The notes: generated from the letters alone by a model not told the origin. Shown: positions 1 to 13,468, counted from the stretch's first letter. The stretch is DNA of 64,000 nucleotides from Gnomoniopsis sp. IMI 355080 (GCA_027946555.1 JAPEVC010000025.1:1-64000); one strand, 5' to 3'. Made by a program: numbers and translations.

Positions 1-2148
1 GAAAAGTCCTTACAGTCGAGATTGCCACGTCCTCGGGCTTGGTACTCTTCCCTCCAGTGCCAAATGGAATCATAGACAAGACTCATGCTGTGTCTGCAAC
101 GAACTCGCAACTGCAGGCTATCGTCTATCTCCTGCACCGTGTCGTCGTTCTGATAACCCTGAGCCTTCTTTTGGTTACCCCGAGCTCCATTCCACATTTG
201 CACCATCAGCTCAGCCAGCCTCCAATTGAGATCGTTTTGCACTACGCTGGTGGATCGGATCGCTGTAATGGTTTGGTGAAACAGCAGCCGACCTCGTTCG
301 AAATCAATGCTTTTCCCGAAAAAGGAACACACCAGCTTCAACAATGCGAAACCCGCAGCGACTAGCATCTGCTGAATATAGTTTGTTGCGTATCTTAGCA
401 GGTCATTTCCGGCGTGTGGATCCATAGGGGATACGGCTTGGCTCTCGATGATGTAGTCGAGAAAGCCGCACGTCGCCCTCCACAAACCCATGAGATCGTC
501 CATGTAGCCCGGGGTGGCATGAGCGTCAAAGAACCCTGCTAGACGCAGGTGTAAGCCAGCCGCCTTGAGGTGAAGATTGACGACCCGCGAGAGGTTTCGC
601 GACAGAATCGAGGCCTGTAGCTCGTTGTACTCGCGCCGATAGACGCGCATCAGCATGGCTCGGTGCTCATCGCCAGCAACGCCACGAGGATCGCTAGCGT
701 TACTATACATTTCTTTTGAGATTTTGTCGCAGAATCGCTCAATCTGAAGCCTCGCCTCTAGCTCTGCTGACAATTGGAAAGGCCCATTCTCACCAGGGCG
801 AATAGCCAGTGTCCAGTCGTACAGGGTCGAGGCAGGCTGGCCGTAGCCGGTGCCAATCGTTTGCGCAACAATGTTGCAAACGGCCCAAGTGACGACCCGA
901 TCGTGGAGTTGTTCGTTATCGAGGTCAACGATGACACGAGAGAAGTCATTGATGTGATGAGGACGGTGTAGACCGATCAAGGTCGCAATTTTCATCATGA
1001 CACCACATAAGATCTGTGTGGGGTCTGATGACGAAGTGCTGGTCGGCAAAGGCCATGTGCACAAAAGGCAGAGGGCCTTCACAACATGGTGACTGCCGGG
1101 TACATCTCCAATGGTTTGCCATAGAAGACGTGTCAAGGGCCCTGACAGCGTGCCCATGAGATTTGGGTCTGGTGCATAGCGACGAGCAGCAATGGAGATG
1201 ATGACCCAATAGAGTAGGGGATGTTGATTGTAGTATTGGTCGGGTAGTTGCATGGGATTGAGGAATGGGAGAAACTGGTGGTAATGTAAGAAGTACTCTT
1301 CGAACAGCTGACGCTCGGCGTCCTCAGTCAAGCGAACTTCCTCGAGCTCTCGGCATATACGAGGTAAAGTATATGAGCCGCCACGCTTAAGATGCAGCAG
1401 AGAAGAGACAGCCTCGTCGGAGCCCATGAGGGACGGATTCCTGGTATGGGTGTAGCCACTGGTGACAATAGGAGACTGCAGCTGGGAATGTGTTGGATCG
1501 TCGATGTCTTCATCGGGGATGAAGCCCTGGGCCCGTGCTCTGGCGACGTTGCGGCGCAGCTTGTCGATTTCCTTCTCCATTTCTGCATGTTTGCTGCGCT
1601 TGCCAACTCGCTTGAAATTGGACTCGATCTTGCAGTCTAGTTTGAGGCGAACACAGCGAGAACAACTCTGGAAGGGATCCTGTACAACATCGCATCGTAA
1701 CTGTGATGCGCAAAACGGCAAGGTCAGCGAGTGTTTGACAGAGGAAGAAGTAAGACCAGGCAGCAAGGAAGAGAATCAATTGAAAGGAATTTGAGAGCAT
1801 TTGACAGCAAGAGAAAGAACAGGAAATGAGGACGTGAGCACAACGTTGACTCGGACTCACTTTTTGTTGGCGACACTCATTACATGCCCTCTTGACGCCA
1901 GGCTGCCTCTTCTTCTCGTGCGATTGCTCTCCTGTGCCATCATCATCTTCGCTCTCTGGGCTCTCGCCCATCATGGCCACGGAACTCCGCTTCCTCTTTC
2001 CCCCTCCATTAGAACCGTTGTGGGCAAATACTTGGCTCCGGACGGAGACGGGGCTTGTCGGCGAGAGGGAGGAGGCCGCACCGCCGCTGTGAGCTTGGGC
2101 CAGGCCCGCCGAAGCTGGGCCGGCTCCGGAAAGGGAGGAGTTGTCCAT
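1..2148 (-). CDS. Zn2Cys6 transcription factor, Leu3-like (partial, C-terminus off window)
   Basis: Nuclear DNA-binding regulator. Exon 1 is 2148-1861 and exon 2 is 1700 to beyond base 1; the 160-base intron has a GTGAGT donor and CAG acceptor in phase 0. Splicing completes a binuclear zinc cluster C-X2-C-X6-C-X9-C-X2-C-X6-C (residues about 90-120), with the intron just after the RQQK stretch, a common intron place in this family. A basic linker (FKRVGKRSKHAEMEKEI) and a short coiled coil follow, as in Leu3-type regulators. The frame then stays open for over 560 codons, giving at least 662 residues with the usual fungal regulator middle region. The N-terminus is Ser/Gly/Ala-rich with an acidic patch (ESEDDDGTGE). 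I infer the Leu3/PrtT branch from the zinc-cluster flank; targets are unknown. The start is the first in-frame ATG upstream of the zinc cluster. Confidence 0.88.
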
Positions 2149-5100
2149 GCACGGTGCAGGGGCAGGTCGAGCTCGAGGTCAAGGGAGACGGACGACGAGT
2201 CGGGAATAATTGGCTACGCAATGCGATCAGGCGCGTCGGACTCGGCCCAGAGTCTGGGACAGCCGCTATCGCAATGGAACGGGCAACCGGAATCGGGGCG
2301 CTGACGGAACTTCCCAAGCACAATGGGCTGTGTTCGTTCCGTTTCAGGGCCCGCCAATTTGAGGAGGACTGTTGGACTGACACTGCTGGGTCTCGAAGCG
2401 GAAATGGATCTGGGCGGGCCGGTGTCGCTTGGTGTTGCGATGGTGTTGAATACCTGAGGTACCGGAAGTTTTGGCCTCGAGCGTGGTGGAAAAGAACAAT
2501 TCGAGGCCGAGATCGCAGGGTGCGGGGTAGGCTGGTTATAATAGTAGTACTGGTAGGAGAAAAGTGCCCTGAGGGCCAGAATCGCCTGCTATGGCATCAA
2601 ACTTTGGGATAGCGTGCGGTGCTGACACAGCAGTCCTGCTCTTTCTCCTCCAGAATTCGCCAACAACCTTGGAAGCTTGACTCACCCGTCTCCTTTCTTC
2701 CCTGCGCGCACTTGCGATGAGCAACTTTCTGCTGCAATTGCGTCGCACTCATGCCGCCTGTAAAATTTGCGATGCACCTGCCTGGTCGCCCACCTTGAAA
2801 AGCGGGGTTCCCTGCTGGGGATCCCTCCTAGTGCCTGCCTAACGGATCTAGCGCCGTTCCGATAAGCGTCTCCGATAAGAGGGTGTTCGCCCGCTAACAA
2901 CCATTCACGAGCGCTTGCTCTCCCGCCCCTCTACTTGTGTGGTGGGACAGATAATTGGCATTGTAACTTAAATCATTTAGTGCCGTTGGAATGGTGTATT
3001 CCGTGTGATGCTGCTCAAGGTCTACTGGTTGCAGGTTTTGTAGATGTACATGACCCCTACTTTCCCACACTCGTTTCTCAGCGTCAACTGCACGCTCTGG
3101 CTTGACGAAATCGCAACAGTCAGTGGTCCTTTCACGCAGCCAAGAACGTCGACCTCCTTCAGCGGATCCATGCAACTGGGAAAGACGTGCACGACTGCCC
3201 TCTGACTCTACCCATGTCCCATCCGGTTGTTCTGGAGTATAATCACTTCATATACTCTACTTACTCTCACTTTGTCCTGTCCACCGAGTCACAGAACTAG
3301 TTTTAGGAGGCCCTGCAGCATGCCCTTGAGATGAAACCACACACTGAGACGCCCTCTCCCACCTTTCAGCGCGTTATTACTTGATGTTGAAGGAAATTCT
3401 TGAACATGGCCCGTCCATCTCCTTCACGGCGAGCGCTAGAACGGCCCCTGATCAAGGGCCCTCTCCTGCCCTCCGCGAAGCCCACGAATCCTGCCTCATA
3501 CACGCTACCAGTGCGTCTCGGCAACGAAGTCTTCTTCGTACCCCATGGGGACTCGACGCCAAAAGGTGATTTCAGATTCACGCTGTCCTATGGATCTTGC
3601 ATTAGAAATCATGCTGATATCAGTCCGTAGGGGTAACTGTCACCAGGCTCACTGTGAATTCTGCTGCATTCCCGCAGCCATTCCTCGAGTCCCCGGCCTT
3701 GCTGACGAACGATCAAGCTCCTCGCGATTCGTCATGAATTGTGATACAGCATGATTCGACAGTCGAGGCCACCGGGGCCTCTGGTACCATGAATGCTCTT
3801 TATGCATAGGCTTATGCAACGTAGGGCTATGCCTAGGAAGCTTTCGTATGAAGCATTACGTGGCACAAAAGTCCTGGCCACGGTTCGCCTTATATACGCT
3901 TTACCGTCGCTCGCGACTCATTAACCGCTCAATCCTGTTCCACTCCTGGCACATTCACAGCAATTGTTTTGCCTGGCATGAGAGCGGCAAAACAGACCTC
4001 TCCCACCCAGTGTGCGCGAGGTGACATTGATTGGTGCCGGCCAGGACCGCCAAGTGCATGCATAATATGCCTTGCAGCCAAGGCGATCGCTGCACGCCCG
4101 GGCTCGTCCCATTATGGGAGATAGGACGGGAGGTAAGGCTGTCAAACAGAACGTTCTTGACAGACTGACGGCACATTCTGATGCCTTTGATTGGCGAATC
4201 AATATCTTCGGTGGCAAACGTGTCTTGTGACCGAGCTGGCCGAGCTTACCGAGTCGATCACCGAAACATATGCGAGTCACGCTTCGCAAGCTGTACGCCA
4301 TCATTTATCACTGCTTTTATAGGCTACCTTGTCTGTCCAATTGCTGTGGTAGTCTGGTAACTCAGCTCCTGCACAAATGACATCGCGGAATCAACAACGT
4401 GCCTTTTCACCAACCTCCTTGCACTGGAATTGAAATAAAAGCAATTGTGCAGTCTTTTCGGAGGTGGGAAGCAGGAGGATGCGTCGTTGCGAGTGGGTCT
4501 CAAGCCTGGTCTGAAACGGGTGGACCACTGCTTCAGCTTCATGCAACACCTCCCGCGATGGAGCCTCGCAAACGTGAACGAATGAGCTGACTTTTGACGA
4601 TGAGACTCGCGCACCAGGCAGCTCAAAAGGCCAAGCTTTTTTGATCAGCATTCAATCCTCGTTGATCATGGTGGAGCTTTCGGGAATACTGAGGGCGGTG
4701 GTCACGGGTGCCACGTATGGAGAGCAAGCGACGTGACACCTCAAAGTTGAGTTGAAAGACATGGGCTTGTCGCGGCTCTGCCCCTTACGCGGTTTCTGCC
4801 ACACATATCTCCATATGACCAACAACATTGGCCTTGAGCACTTACTCGAACACATTTGTCCTCTCCATTGCCCGAATTTTTTTCTTTTCAGCCACCACCA
4901 AAAATCCAAAGATTACCGTGGCAGCGACGGACTACCTGGCCTAAATCGATCCATGTCTCCGGACCGAGCCCGGTCGCCATCTAGCGAGCCGGCCTGACGT
5001 CTCTCGGCATCACCTCCGCGTCGAGTCCACCCAGGGGCCTCCAAAAGCAAATACAAACGGCATTCCGCTGTCACTTACTCCATGCCGTTTGGGCTGTGTC

Positions 5101-5297
5101 GCAGACTTGCCGCCGAAGTCCTCTTGGGCTCCTCCCCGACCTGTGACAACGACCTTTTCAACCACGGCGTCCGCCTTCCGCCCAGACATCTTCCCTTCCC
5201 TTCCCTCTACAGCACGGACTGGTCGCCGTCCTAGAGAAAGCTGGTCTTTCGTGTCGCTCCCTTCTCTCATTCGCTGTATATTCTTTAATTGATAATA
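2149..5297. other. Intergenic region, no supported gene
   Basis: This 3.1 kb gap separates the divergent regulator (-) and the membrane protein (+) and must hold both promoters. Short open frames occur on both strands. The best one begins at an ATG at 3406 and runs 74 codons to 3630, but it matches nothing I recognise and lacks a partner exon. The last 400 bases before 5298 are pyrimidine-rich (runs such as cttcccttcccttccctc near 5190), typical of a fungal promoter and leader. Confidence 0.6.
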
Positions 5298-6758
5298 ATG
5301 CTTCTTCTCTCTTTGCCAGCGGGTCTGACAGTATTGTGTCTGGCCACTCTTATACACGCCGCGGACAAAGTCTGTTATCATCCGAACGGCTCCCCGAGCA
5401 ATGATGTACCATGCGACCCAAACTCACCATTCAGCATGTGCTGCAGCAGCCCTACGGCATGCCTCGCCTCAGGGCTTTGCAAAAGCGTCACAACGAACGG
5501 GACTTCGGCGGACACAGACAAGTTCATCCGAGCTACCTGTACGGACATGACTTGGAATAGTGATGTTTGTCCACCGTTCTGCATGCCAAGTACGTTTCCG
5601 CATTGACTCATAAGCAAGTGTAGAAAGGGAAACTAACCCATCTGAGTAGCTTCCGGCTCTTCCAACGTCTCAGCCTTCGACCTGAATTTGAGCCAGAACG
5701 ATGTCCACATTAGGCAATGTCGCAACAAGAATCAGACTTTTGGCCTGACTGCGAGGTTTTGCTGCGGGTATGCCGATGAGAAGGCGCAATGTTGCGGCAC
5801 ACCTGATGCCCTTTTTGAATTGAGCGCCGTGTCTTCGTCAGCCAATTCTCCCGTCGCTCTCAACCCGGCAGACGGCTCACCCAAACCCTGGAATCCTGAC
5901 TCTTCGCCATCGTCCTCATCGGGCCCTTGCTCCATGTCTCCGACCTCAGGTTCCATCAGCTCATCCGCCACTCCAAAGACGCCCCTCATCGTGGCGACGT
6001 CCAGCACGTCGAGCGAGCAAGCTACTACGGCCGCCCCAGGCGGTAGCGACAGCTCCATCCCGTCCACCGACCCGCCCAGCTCCGTATCCTCGCCCACCGC
6101 CTCCGCAAGCTCAACGCCAGCCTCCAGCCTCCCGACAACCCCAACCATAGCAGCAGCGGCATCTGCAGTGGCGACCGCGCTCGCGGACTCAACGGGCGCC
6201 GGAAGCAGCTTAGGCAAAAGCGGCAAGTCGGCTGACTCAATTTCGGACTCGCCATCAGACTCGGACTCTTGGTCCTCCAAAGACTCATCCTCGCGACTCA
6301 GCACTGGCGCTATCGCAGGCATCGGGTTCGGTGTTTCCATGGCCGCGGCAGGCCTCGTCACGATTTCGGTCTACTTTCTTGCGCGCCGGCGGCTGTATAT
6401 GAAGCAGAAGCGCAAGTGGGAGGAGCAGATGAAAGCGACGGGCGCGGACGGACCCGGTGCCGGTGGGCCACCTATGGTTGCGGTGCAGACGCAGACGGCG
6501 GATGGCAAGCCTGCGGTGGTTATGCTTGCCGGGGGCCAGACCGTGTCGCCGATGAGTCTGCGCGACTTGAAAAATATGAGGTGGGATACGCAGTCTGTGA
6601 GCGAGTTTGGGGAGCTTGAGAGCAAGCGGCTGAGTGCCTCAACGACGAGGTCGAACGGGACGATAGGACAGGAGATTGTTGTGAAGAAGCCGGTGGACCC
6701 GCGAGGGGAACGGACAGCTACGTGGTTCGCGAGGCACTCTATCTATGAGATGGGTTGA
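5298..6758 (+). CDS. Single-pass membrane protein with Cys-rich ectodomain and Ser/Thr-rich stalk
   Basis: Two exons: 5298-5589 and 5650-6758 (intron 60 bases, GTACGT donor, TAG acceptor), 466 residues. The first ATG gives a clear signal peptide (MLLLSLPAGLTVLCLATLIHAA). Residues about 22-165 carry many cysteines (CYHPNG, CCSSPTACLASGLC, CTDMTWNSDVCPPFC, FCCGYADEKAQCC). A long Ser/Thr/Pro/Ala-rich stalk follows, probably O-glycosylated. Then comes one membrane segment (AIAGIGFGVSMAAAGLVTISVYF, about residue 320-345), a basic stop-transfer RRRLYMKQKRK and a cytosolic tail of about 115 residues. This is the architecture of fungal cell-surface sensor-like proteins; the exact role is unknown. No catalytic motif is seen. 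Confidence 0.87.
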
Positions 6759-8635
6759 GTATTCAGAGACCAGCAGGGCGTACAGTGAGACATCCGACAT
6801 ATTTTGACATAGCATAAGTAACATAAGGAGTGAGCCAGCTATGCGCACGGCGGTGAATATATTTCGAGCTCAAGAACAAGGGCGGTGGTGCTGATGCTGC
6901 TGTCTCTGCCGCTCACATTACGATGCTCAAGCGATTTTCCTCTGAAGGGCAAGCAACTCTTCCATGATCGCCATGTGACTTTGGGTATTTTGCTGATGAT
7001 ACCGGAAGGGCAAGTTGAGACCAAGACGAAAGCAAGTTGACACGGCAATCTGATATCGGTCCCACCATGATCCCAAAGCATTACTCGAGAGAGATTCTCG
7101 TCAAAATCCCCTGCCCCCGCAAGCTTGTCATCAATCGGCACCTACAGGCATTCGTTCCAAGATTCTCAATAACCCTGTAGGCGGTCATGCTCCAACTTTG
7201 TTTGGAGGAGATGGTAACAAGCTGGTGGCCCACCGTGGACCGACTTGGCCAGAGCCCGCTCCCATCTATTCATCTTCGCCCCTCCTACTTTCACATCCTT
7301 GCATGTCATTATGCCCTGCTCCATGCGCTCAGATTTGCTGGTATCGCTCTTTTCAGCGTCGGCCACTGTGCCCTCAGGTCCACTTACGCTGCTTGGCCGA
7401 AGCTTGGGCCGCTTCTCGCAAAGAGCGTGGTGGGCCGAGCAGTGCTTGCGACGCCTGCGGTGTCGCCGCTTCGGGCATAGACCTGCGTTCTCATGTACGG
7501 TACGGAGGCTTGGTACGGTTCTGCCCATGTGGCAGTACTTATTGTCGGCGAGTGGGTCAATCGGAGTTGAGAGAGCCATCATAGTGGATGCGGGTGGTCG
7601 CTAAAGGAGTGTTAGGAACCCAGGTTAGGAATCGAGGGTCGTCTTATTCCCACTCGTTTGCAAGGGATTTTCTCGAGTTATCAAGGACTTGGAAGGCTAT
7701 CTACCTAGGTACTTAGGTAGCCAGATGCTTCTGGGATGAGTCTGCAGGGGATGGCAGTGACGAGTCACCCAGGTGTTTTGATTTGATTTAGATAAATGGT
7801 CAGAAGCAGGAAAAAAATGTTTGTTGTTGACAAGGAGAGATCTCAGTATGTATGCAAGGTGTAGGTAGCTGTTTTGAGTCAGTATCTCAGTTGATGGCTA
7901 CCTGCTTTTGCACAGGGCTCACAGTCGACGATTTGGCGATGGTGGCTTCCAGAGGTTTGTTCAGTCACCAACATAGCAATCTGGTAGTGTTCAATCACAA
8001 AACCACTGAGTTTCCTGTCAGTGATAGTATCCGGAGAGCAATCATGATTCCATGGCGACCGAATTGCGGGTCAGCTTCCCAGAAGACCAAGATAAGGTAA
8101 ATATTCAGCATTACTTCACAAAGAACAGCAAGAATGGTTTGTCCAATACGATCTGATATGCATTGCTGAAGTCACTATCATAACGTGACAATTGGAAGAA
8201 ACCCTGGCCTCCTGCATGGAAAGTCTGGGTCACTCCAAGCCTCCAGCGACATACGGGAAATGCAGCAAACTGCTCTATTCGGTTCCGTACCTAGTATCTA
8301 AATGAGATCGTCAGTTTTCCATTGCTCGACCTGCTGAGCTGTAAAAGTGCGGCACAGGTATTCCCATCCTCTATATCATGATATGCGGACTTCGCCTGGG
8401 CAAAATCCTTTGTTGGTACCTCAGGTCTATTATTGACCAATTTTTTGGGTCTCATGCAAACTTATAGTACAGTACTCGTGATCCGCAACTTGAAGGGGTC
8501 GACTGCGGTGAAGGGTATCGCAACAAGAATCCAAATAGGCCTTTGAACCGTTCATATCAACACTCTGCTTTGCGGTCCTGATGACCAACCACGTTCCACT
8601 TTCAATAACTCGGCTCGACGATTGGGCTCCGGCAC
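6759..8635. other. Intergenic region, no supported gene
   Basis: A 1.9 kb gap between convergent genes. Overlapping short frames on both strands around 7170-7600 look like compositional noise in a GC-rich patch. A TACCTAGGTA palindrome lies at 7702-7711. The 7800-8430 part is AT-richer with no recognisable element. Confidence 0.55.
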
Positions 8636-9970
8636 TCAGGCCAAACTGACGTCCTTGTCCTGATTGCCCGACTCGCACTTGACGCGCACTGATGTAAGTC
8701 GGCCAAACATCTGCTCTTGTTGTGTCTTTTTGAACGAATCCCGGTAAGGGTTCGAATCTTTGTCCCCCTCAGACATAGACGGCAAGTGTAAAGGGTCCTC
8801 GGAAAGTTCAGTTCTGGACTGATGCAGCTCTACGTTGTCCTCCAAGTCATTGGCGAACCGGCTCTCACGCGTGACCCTGATCTCGTGGGTGACCATTATA
8901 TACGGCCCAAGATTCTTCTTCAGTACCGGCCAGAAGACAGGCAGCGAAGCGCATATGGTCGCGAGGCATACCTCCATCGAGGAAAGGACGATGGGCGTGG
9001 GGCCATACCAGGTCGGATCGAAAGTTGGGAGAGTCGTTGCGCGGGTCTCGACGATGCTTTGCAGACGCCAGATTGAGAGCATGTTGACGCTTTCGGCAGG
9101 TCAGTGACGGAGCTACATAAAGGAGCCTCTTCTAGTTCCATTTACTTACATTCCACCCAGAACAAAGAGCCCAAGAAGGCCCCAGTAGGAGTTCTTCCTC
9201 AGGCCAGGTTTGAAGAATAGTGGCACGGCCACGGAAAGGACGACGGCGTCGAGCAGCATGTTTAACGCCGCGTGTGTCTCATACGTCGTCACGAACATCT
9301 CCACATCCACGCTTCCGTAGGCGTATCGGGCTGCTGGTTGGTCCAAATGCCAATATGCCTCGACCGGGGACGTGGGGAACCACGCCAAGACTCCATAGAC
9401 CAGGCCCCACAAAGAGGTGAAGATAATGAGCCCGAGTGACACGATCCATAGTTTAGCTCCTCGCGGGAAGATGCGCAGGTACTGAAATAAGAGAGCGAGT
9501 TTGATGAAGGCCGCAGAGCATGGGTATGATGCGTTTGCGACATAGAAGCCCTAGATGATCCATCGCTGCCTTAGTAAATGTCTACGATTATGTGCAGTGC
9601 CAACACATACACGTAAATAGCCGTTAAACTCGCCCGGCGAGAGAAGCACGAGGTGCTTTCCCATGCCGGTGCCTGTCAGAACCATTACCGCCGTCCCGCC
9701 CACGGTCGTGGATATCTGTCATCTCATTTAGATACCATTACTTTCGAACTTGGTGAGGATGCTACTTACTGAGCTCAATACTACAAATAGGTCGTCCCAC
9801 CATGGCATTTTTATGATGAAAAAACGCGTGTAGAGTCTGAAGAGGACACATATCCACGTGAGCAGCTGGAAAGAGATCACAATACCCAATATCGCCGGCT
9901 TCCTGTTTAGCGCTGGCACGGGTTCCCCCAGATTGTCGGCAGCGCCAATCAAGTCGGTGAGGGTCGGCAT
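8636..9970 (-). CDS. PTH11/fungal-rhodopsin-type integral membrane protein
   Basis: Four exons on the minus strand: 9970-9770, 9715-9611, 9550-9150 and 9089-8636, giving 386 residues; phases join cleanly (codon split AT|C between exons 3 and 4). The N-terminus has the family hallmark: a hydrophobic helix ending RLYTRFFIIKMPWWDD, i.e. the R-x-Y-x-R ... WDD signature of the fungal rhodopsin domain. Further helices lie in TVGGTAVMVLTGTGMG, ASYPCSAAFIKLALLFQYLRIF, LGLIIFTSLWGLVYGVLAWF, LLDAVVLSVAVPLFF, YWGLLGLFVLGGI and PIVLSSMEVCLATICASLPVFWP, about seven in all. The tail of about 110 residues is hydrophilic and probably cytosolic. No CFEM domain is present, so this is a non-CFEM member of the PTH11-like group. 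Ligand unknown. The last acceptor is a weak AAAG. Confidence 0.88.
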
Positions 9971-11309
9971 GCTTTCCCCAGCAATTATGTACTACCTAGG
10001 TAAGTAGACCAGCGTTTGGGGAGGTTCGCCGTAGATGCAGCTTATACAAAAAGGGGCGTTGTAAGTGCGGCTCCAAGTCCAAGATGGTGTAGCAAAAACA
10101 GTGACCAGAATTACAAGGTTACAAAATCAAGAGGAAGGACCAATTGGGAAATTCAAGGTGAGAGGCTGGTTCATATCAGATGTCTCTTGAGTCGTATACT
10201 CTGCGTCTGCCTGCCATCCGGAGACAGACATATGTACTCGGGCTACGCGCAGCTGATCGTCCAGAGAAATTGAAACTCAATATACATACATAGCATCTCT
10301 CTTGGTGGTGGGCTACCTTCGGGCTGCTTTTGGCGCCCTTATTCGCTCACGAACAGTCCCGGGCCTTGAAAGAGTCGGATAATCCACTCATAACGCTTCG
10401 ACGCTTGGACCGAGGCGACCCCACCTGAATCTCATGTTCTGAGCGCGGTACTATAGAAAGTCTATTATTGGGCAGATGCGGTAGACAGGAGACTGTGATC
10501 ACTGATATAGCCGGACGCCCAGAAACCTTGATCCCCCCCCGCTCGCGATCTGTGCGTGAGATGATCTGAGGTACCCGATGCGAGCTCACTGCCAAAGTCA
10601 AGGATCTCCGGACGAAGCTTCCGCTCTACTGGCCTTGTTTCACCGGTACTATAGTACTTCCGTACTGTCCGAGAGTGATACGTGATTTGCACAACAAACC
10701 TAAAATATAGTATTTCGGTATCTTCCTTTCCACAGCATTGGCAGACAAACCACGGGGTTTACTCTGATGGCTCCACACTGCTCAGAGCCGCGCGAGCCGA
10801 TGATACCCACGCAACCAGGGCGCAAGTCAACGTTGACGTCGTATTGATGACACCTAATGTAGTAGTCTATAGAACCTCTGTTTGGAATCAGTACGTGGGT
10901 ACCGTAGTGCAGCAGTGCATGAAACAAGTCTAGCGACTGTCGGTGAGGTATTCCATGGATGGCGACCCGGAAATTATTCCTCGTGGCTCGGAAAACATGC
11001 AGTTTCTGAGCATGGAAACCAATGGAAATCGGGAATGTGATGACGAAAACCTGGTTACAGAGGCATCAAGGATGTTGCCGGCCAATCAATCAACGCTTCA
11101 GGTGCAAAGAAGCTAAAATCAACGACTTTTATATAGGCGGCGTCTGAAGTAATCCGACTTCCGTTTTATATACCATAGTCCCCAGCCGTTGTAATCTGAC
11201 GATCTACAAGTATTATAGTGACATACCTCAGGATGCCCAGGTGCGGCACGGATGGTTTCTAGCTTTGGCTCCGAGCTGTTTGATAAACTTATTGCCTTGA
11301 TTTTTGTCA

Positions 11310-11375
11310 GACTTTGGACTGGTACTATTGATGAACTGACTAGACTTTGAACTGGTGCTATTGATGAACTGACTA
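11310..11375. repeat. Tandem duplication, two 33-base units
   Basis: Two adjacent copies of a 33-base unit (starting gactttggactgg and gactttgaactgg) differ at two positions. On the minus strand the unit translates in one open frame as an 11-residue repeat (LVSSSI[A/V]PVQS). The frame has no recognisable protein context, so it may be a decayed coding fragment or chance. Confidence 0.8.
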
Positions 11376-13450
11376 GCAACCCTGCGTGATTATGTTATGT
11401 GCACGACTATTAATCCTTTGATGAGAATTTCCGGATCATGATGACTTGTTCAATTGATATATTTTGTAGGCCCAGCTACCTGTATTCAGTCTTGGGCCTT
11501 ACCCACAGAGTCTGGGCGTGTCTGAACTCCAATAATGACATTACTTCGGTACCTAGGTAGGTAGGTAGGTAGGTACCTAGGCAGGTAGGGCCATGAGGAG
11601 GTACAGCACCTAGGTATCTACCTGTTTATGCATTGATGCTAGCACACGAGAAACCATCCATGGATGAGCAGGCCGGACAATAAACAAGGTAAATTCTGCC
11701 GTTGGAAATACCACGGTCAAATTGGTGCAAATACCAACAGCTTGTCCCCGAGTTCTTGGCAATGCTTACACAAATTTAGCTTTCCCCATACCATTGCTTG
11801 CGGAGATTGGTGCAGGTGGGTACCCACTTCCAGCAGGAAACCCTCAAGATTAGAAAGCAGTGGTGTCGGATAGGATGCGGACGATAGTACATCGTAATCA
11901 TCTGTGGAGGGAGATTGCCAAAGCTTTGATACCGTTCCTCGCCTGAATCTCCCAAGGTTCCCCCTGGTAGATGGTATTGTAGATCAAAGTTTTGCCATAT
12001 TTGACAGCCACGATAGAGTTCTATCTAATTTCTCAGCTCCTTCTTCAGAAAGTCAATCTTCTCTTTTGATATCTGTTTTGGTAAGGATCATCTATTGGGG
12101 CATATTCTAGTTTGGATCAGACGTTGATGTTTCATAAGCTAGCACCTCACCGACCTGCTAAATACTCGTATATAACATGATGTATCAACGGAACTTGGAA
12201 GGCATAGACATCCAACATAGATTTGCGACTGAGAGTCTGGCTCGCCTCCAAAGCGGGTAACAAGCATGTTGTATTGATTGACAATTCATTGCACAGTTGC
12301 ACAACTTACGTGGGTCATCATCAGCACACGTGGATGACGCAGCCAAAGCGAGACTGTGCTCCAGGAACACAAGCCTCCGATGATTGGAAAGAGAAGGCAG
12401 ACGCTCTGCTACCTACTTGAGGGTTCAAATGATTGCGTGTGGAGTTATCCTTGTAGTTCAGCTTGTTGATCACCTGGCATGAAAGAGTTCCGCACTAGGT
12501 ACTCAAATCGGCAAGATCTTGCAGAATCATAATGGTGAGAGTCATGCGAGCAGCTTGTCGAACTGCAGATTCCTGTATGGCACAGTAGGGGTTCTGCATT
12601 GAATATGAACCCTGCGACAGCCTGGGACTTCCTCTGCGCTGATCACTAGGCCATATCATGTATGGTGATTCTGGGGTCCTGGGAAAGGGTTCTATCGACA
12701 ACTGGGCAGATAGACAGCAGGCTTCCTGATGCCCGTTCATATTGATTTACGCATCGCTGCTTTCCTTTAGTCACTTTTACCTTGACCTGCTTCTCATGTA
12801 GACTCCCGCAGCAAGCTTGTTAGCCTGTCTTAAATGTGTAGCTTATCTAATGTGATATGAAAAATGCTTGAGCCAACTCCATGGTTGCTTACCTACCTAG
12901 GTACTTAGATATGGACACCTTTCTCCCTTCAATGGAAGTCCCGGTATGCAGATGGAGCAAATTTTGAAGAACGCAAAGCACGGTAGCGGTGGCCTGCCCA
13001 GGTGTACCTCCCGACGTCACTTGAAATAGTTGCCCGACCGTAATTCGTATTCGTATGGATTTTCGCATTGGCTTTTTGAGACGAGCCATCGAGAAAGATT
13101 CAGGCTCAGACCGCGTCAGGCTGAACCATATCATCGATGACCTGAGGAAAACATATGCATAGAACAAAATCTTCTGCCAAGGACCCAGTAGTCATGCGAG
13201 TTCATGTGGCTTGCGTGATGAGGCTCATAAATTCGTGGCCAAGTGGCAAAGCGCTGAGGCAGGCTGAGAGAATGCAAGCTGGGGTGCAGACGTCTTTTAC
13301 CTCTGAGCGGGCTCGACGGCTAGCTAGAATAAAGACCGTGATGTACTCGAAAGAGATTCTTAGGCTACCTTATGCCATGCGTGCCCGTGAATATAGCCAG
13401 AAAGGCAGCGAAGCTCCCACTATAGGAAGAGCATACTGGCACTAATATAC

Positions 13451-13468
13451 TGCCTACTTAAGTAGGCA
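13451..13468. repeat. 18-base perfect palindrome
   Basis: The sequence tgcctacttaagtaggca equals its own reverse complement over all 18 bases. It resembles the TACCTAGGTA family with inner bases changed. Function unknown. Confidence 0.85.

Noticed and set aside
1801..2612. Plus-strand frames opposite the Zn2Cys6 regulator start
   Set aside because: They are shadows of the minus-strand exon and its GC-rich upstream region, without family features.
3406..3630. 74-codon ATG frame with coding-like composition
   Set aside because: No family match, no signal peptide, no splice partner; kept only as a note in the gap entry.
7166..7604. Several overlapping frames of 97-138 codons on both strands
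   Set aside because: Frames on both strands cover the same bases with no homology or splice partners, a sign of a GC-rich stop-poor patch.
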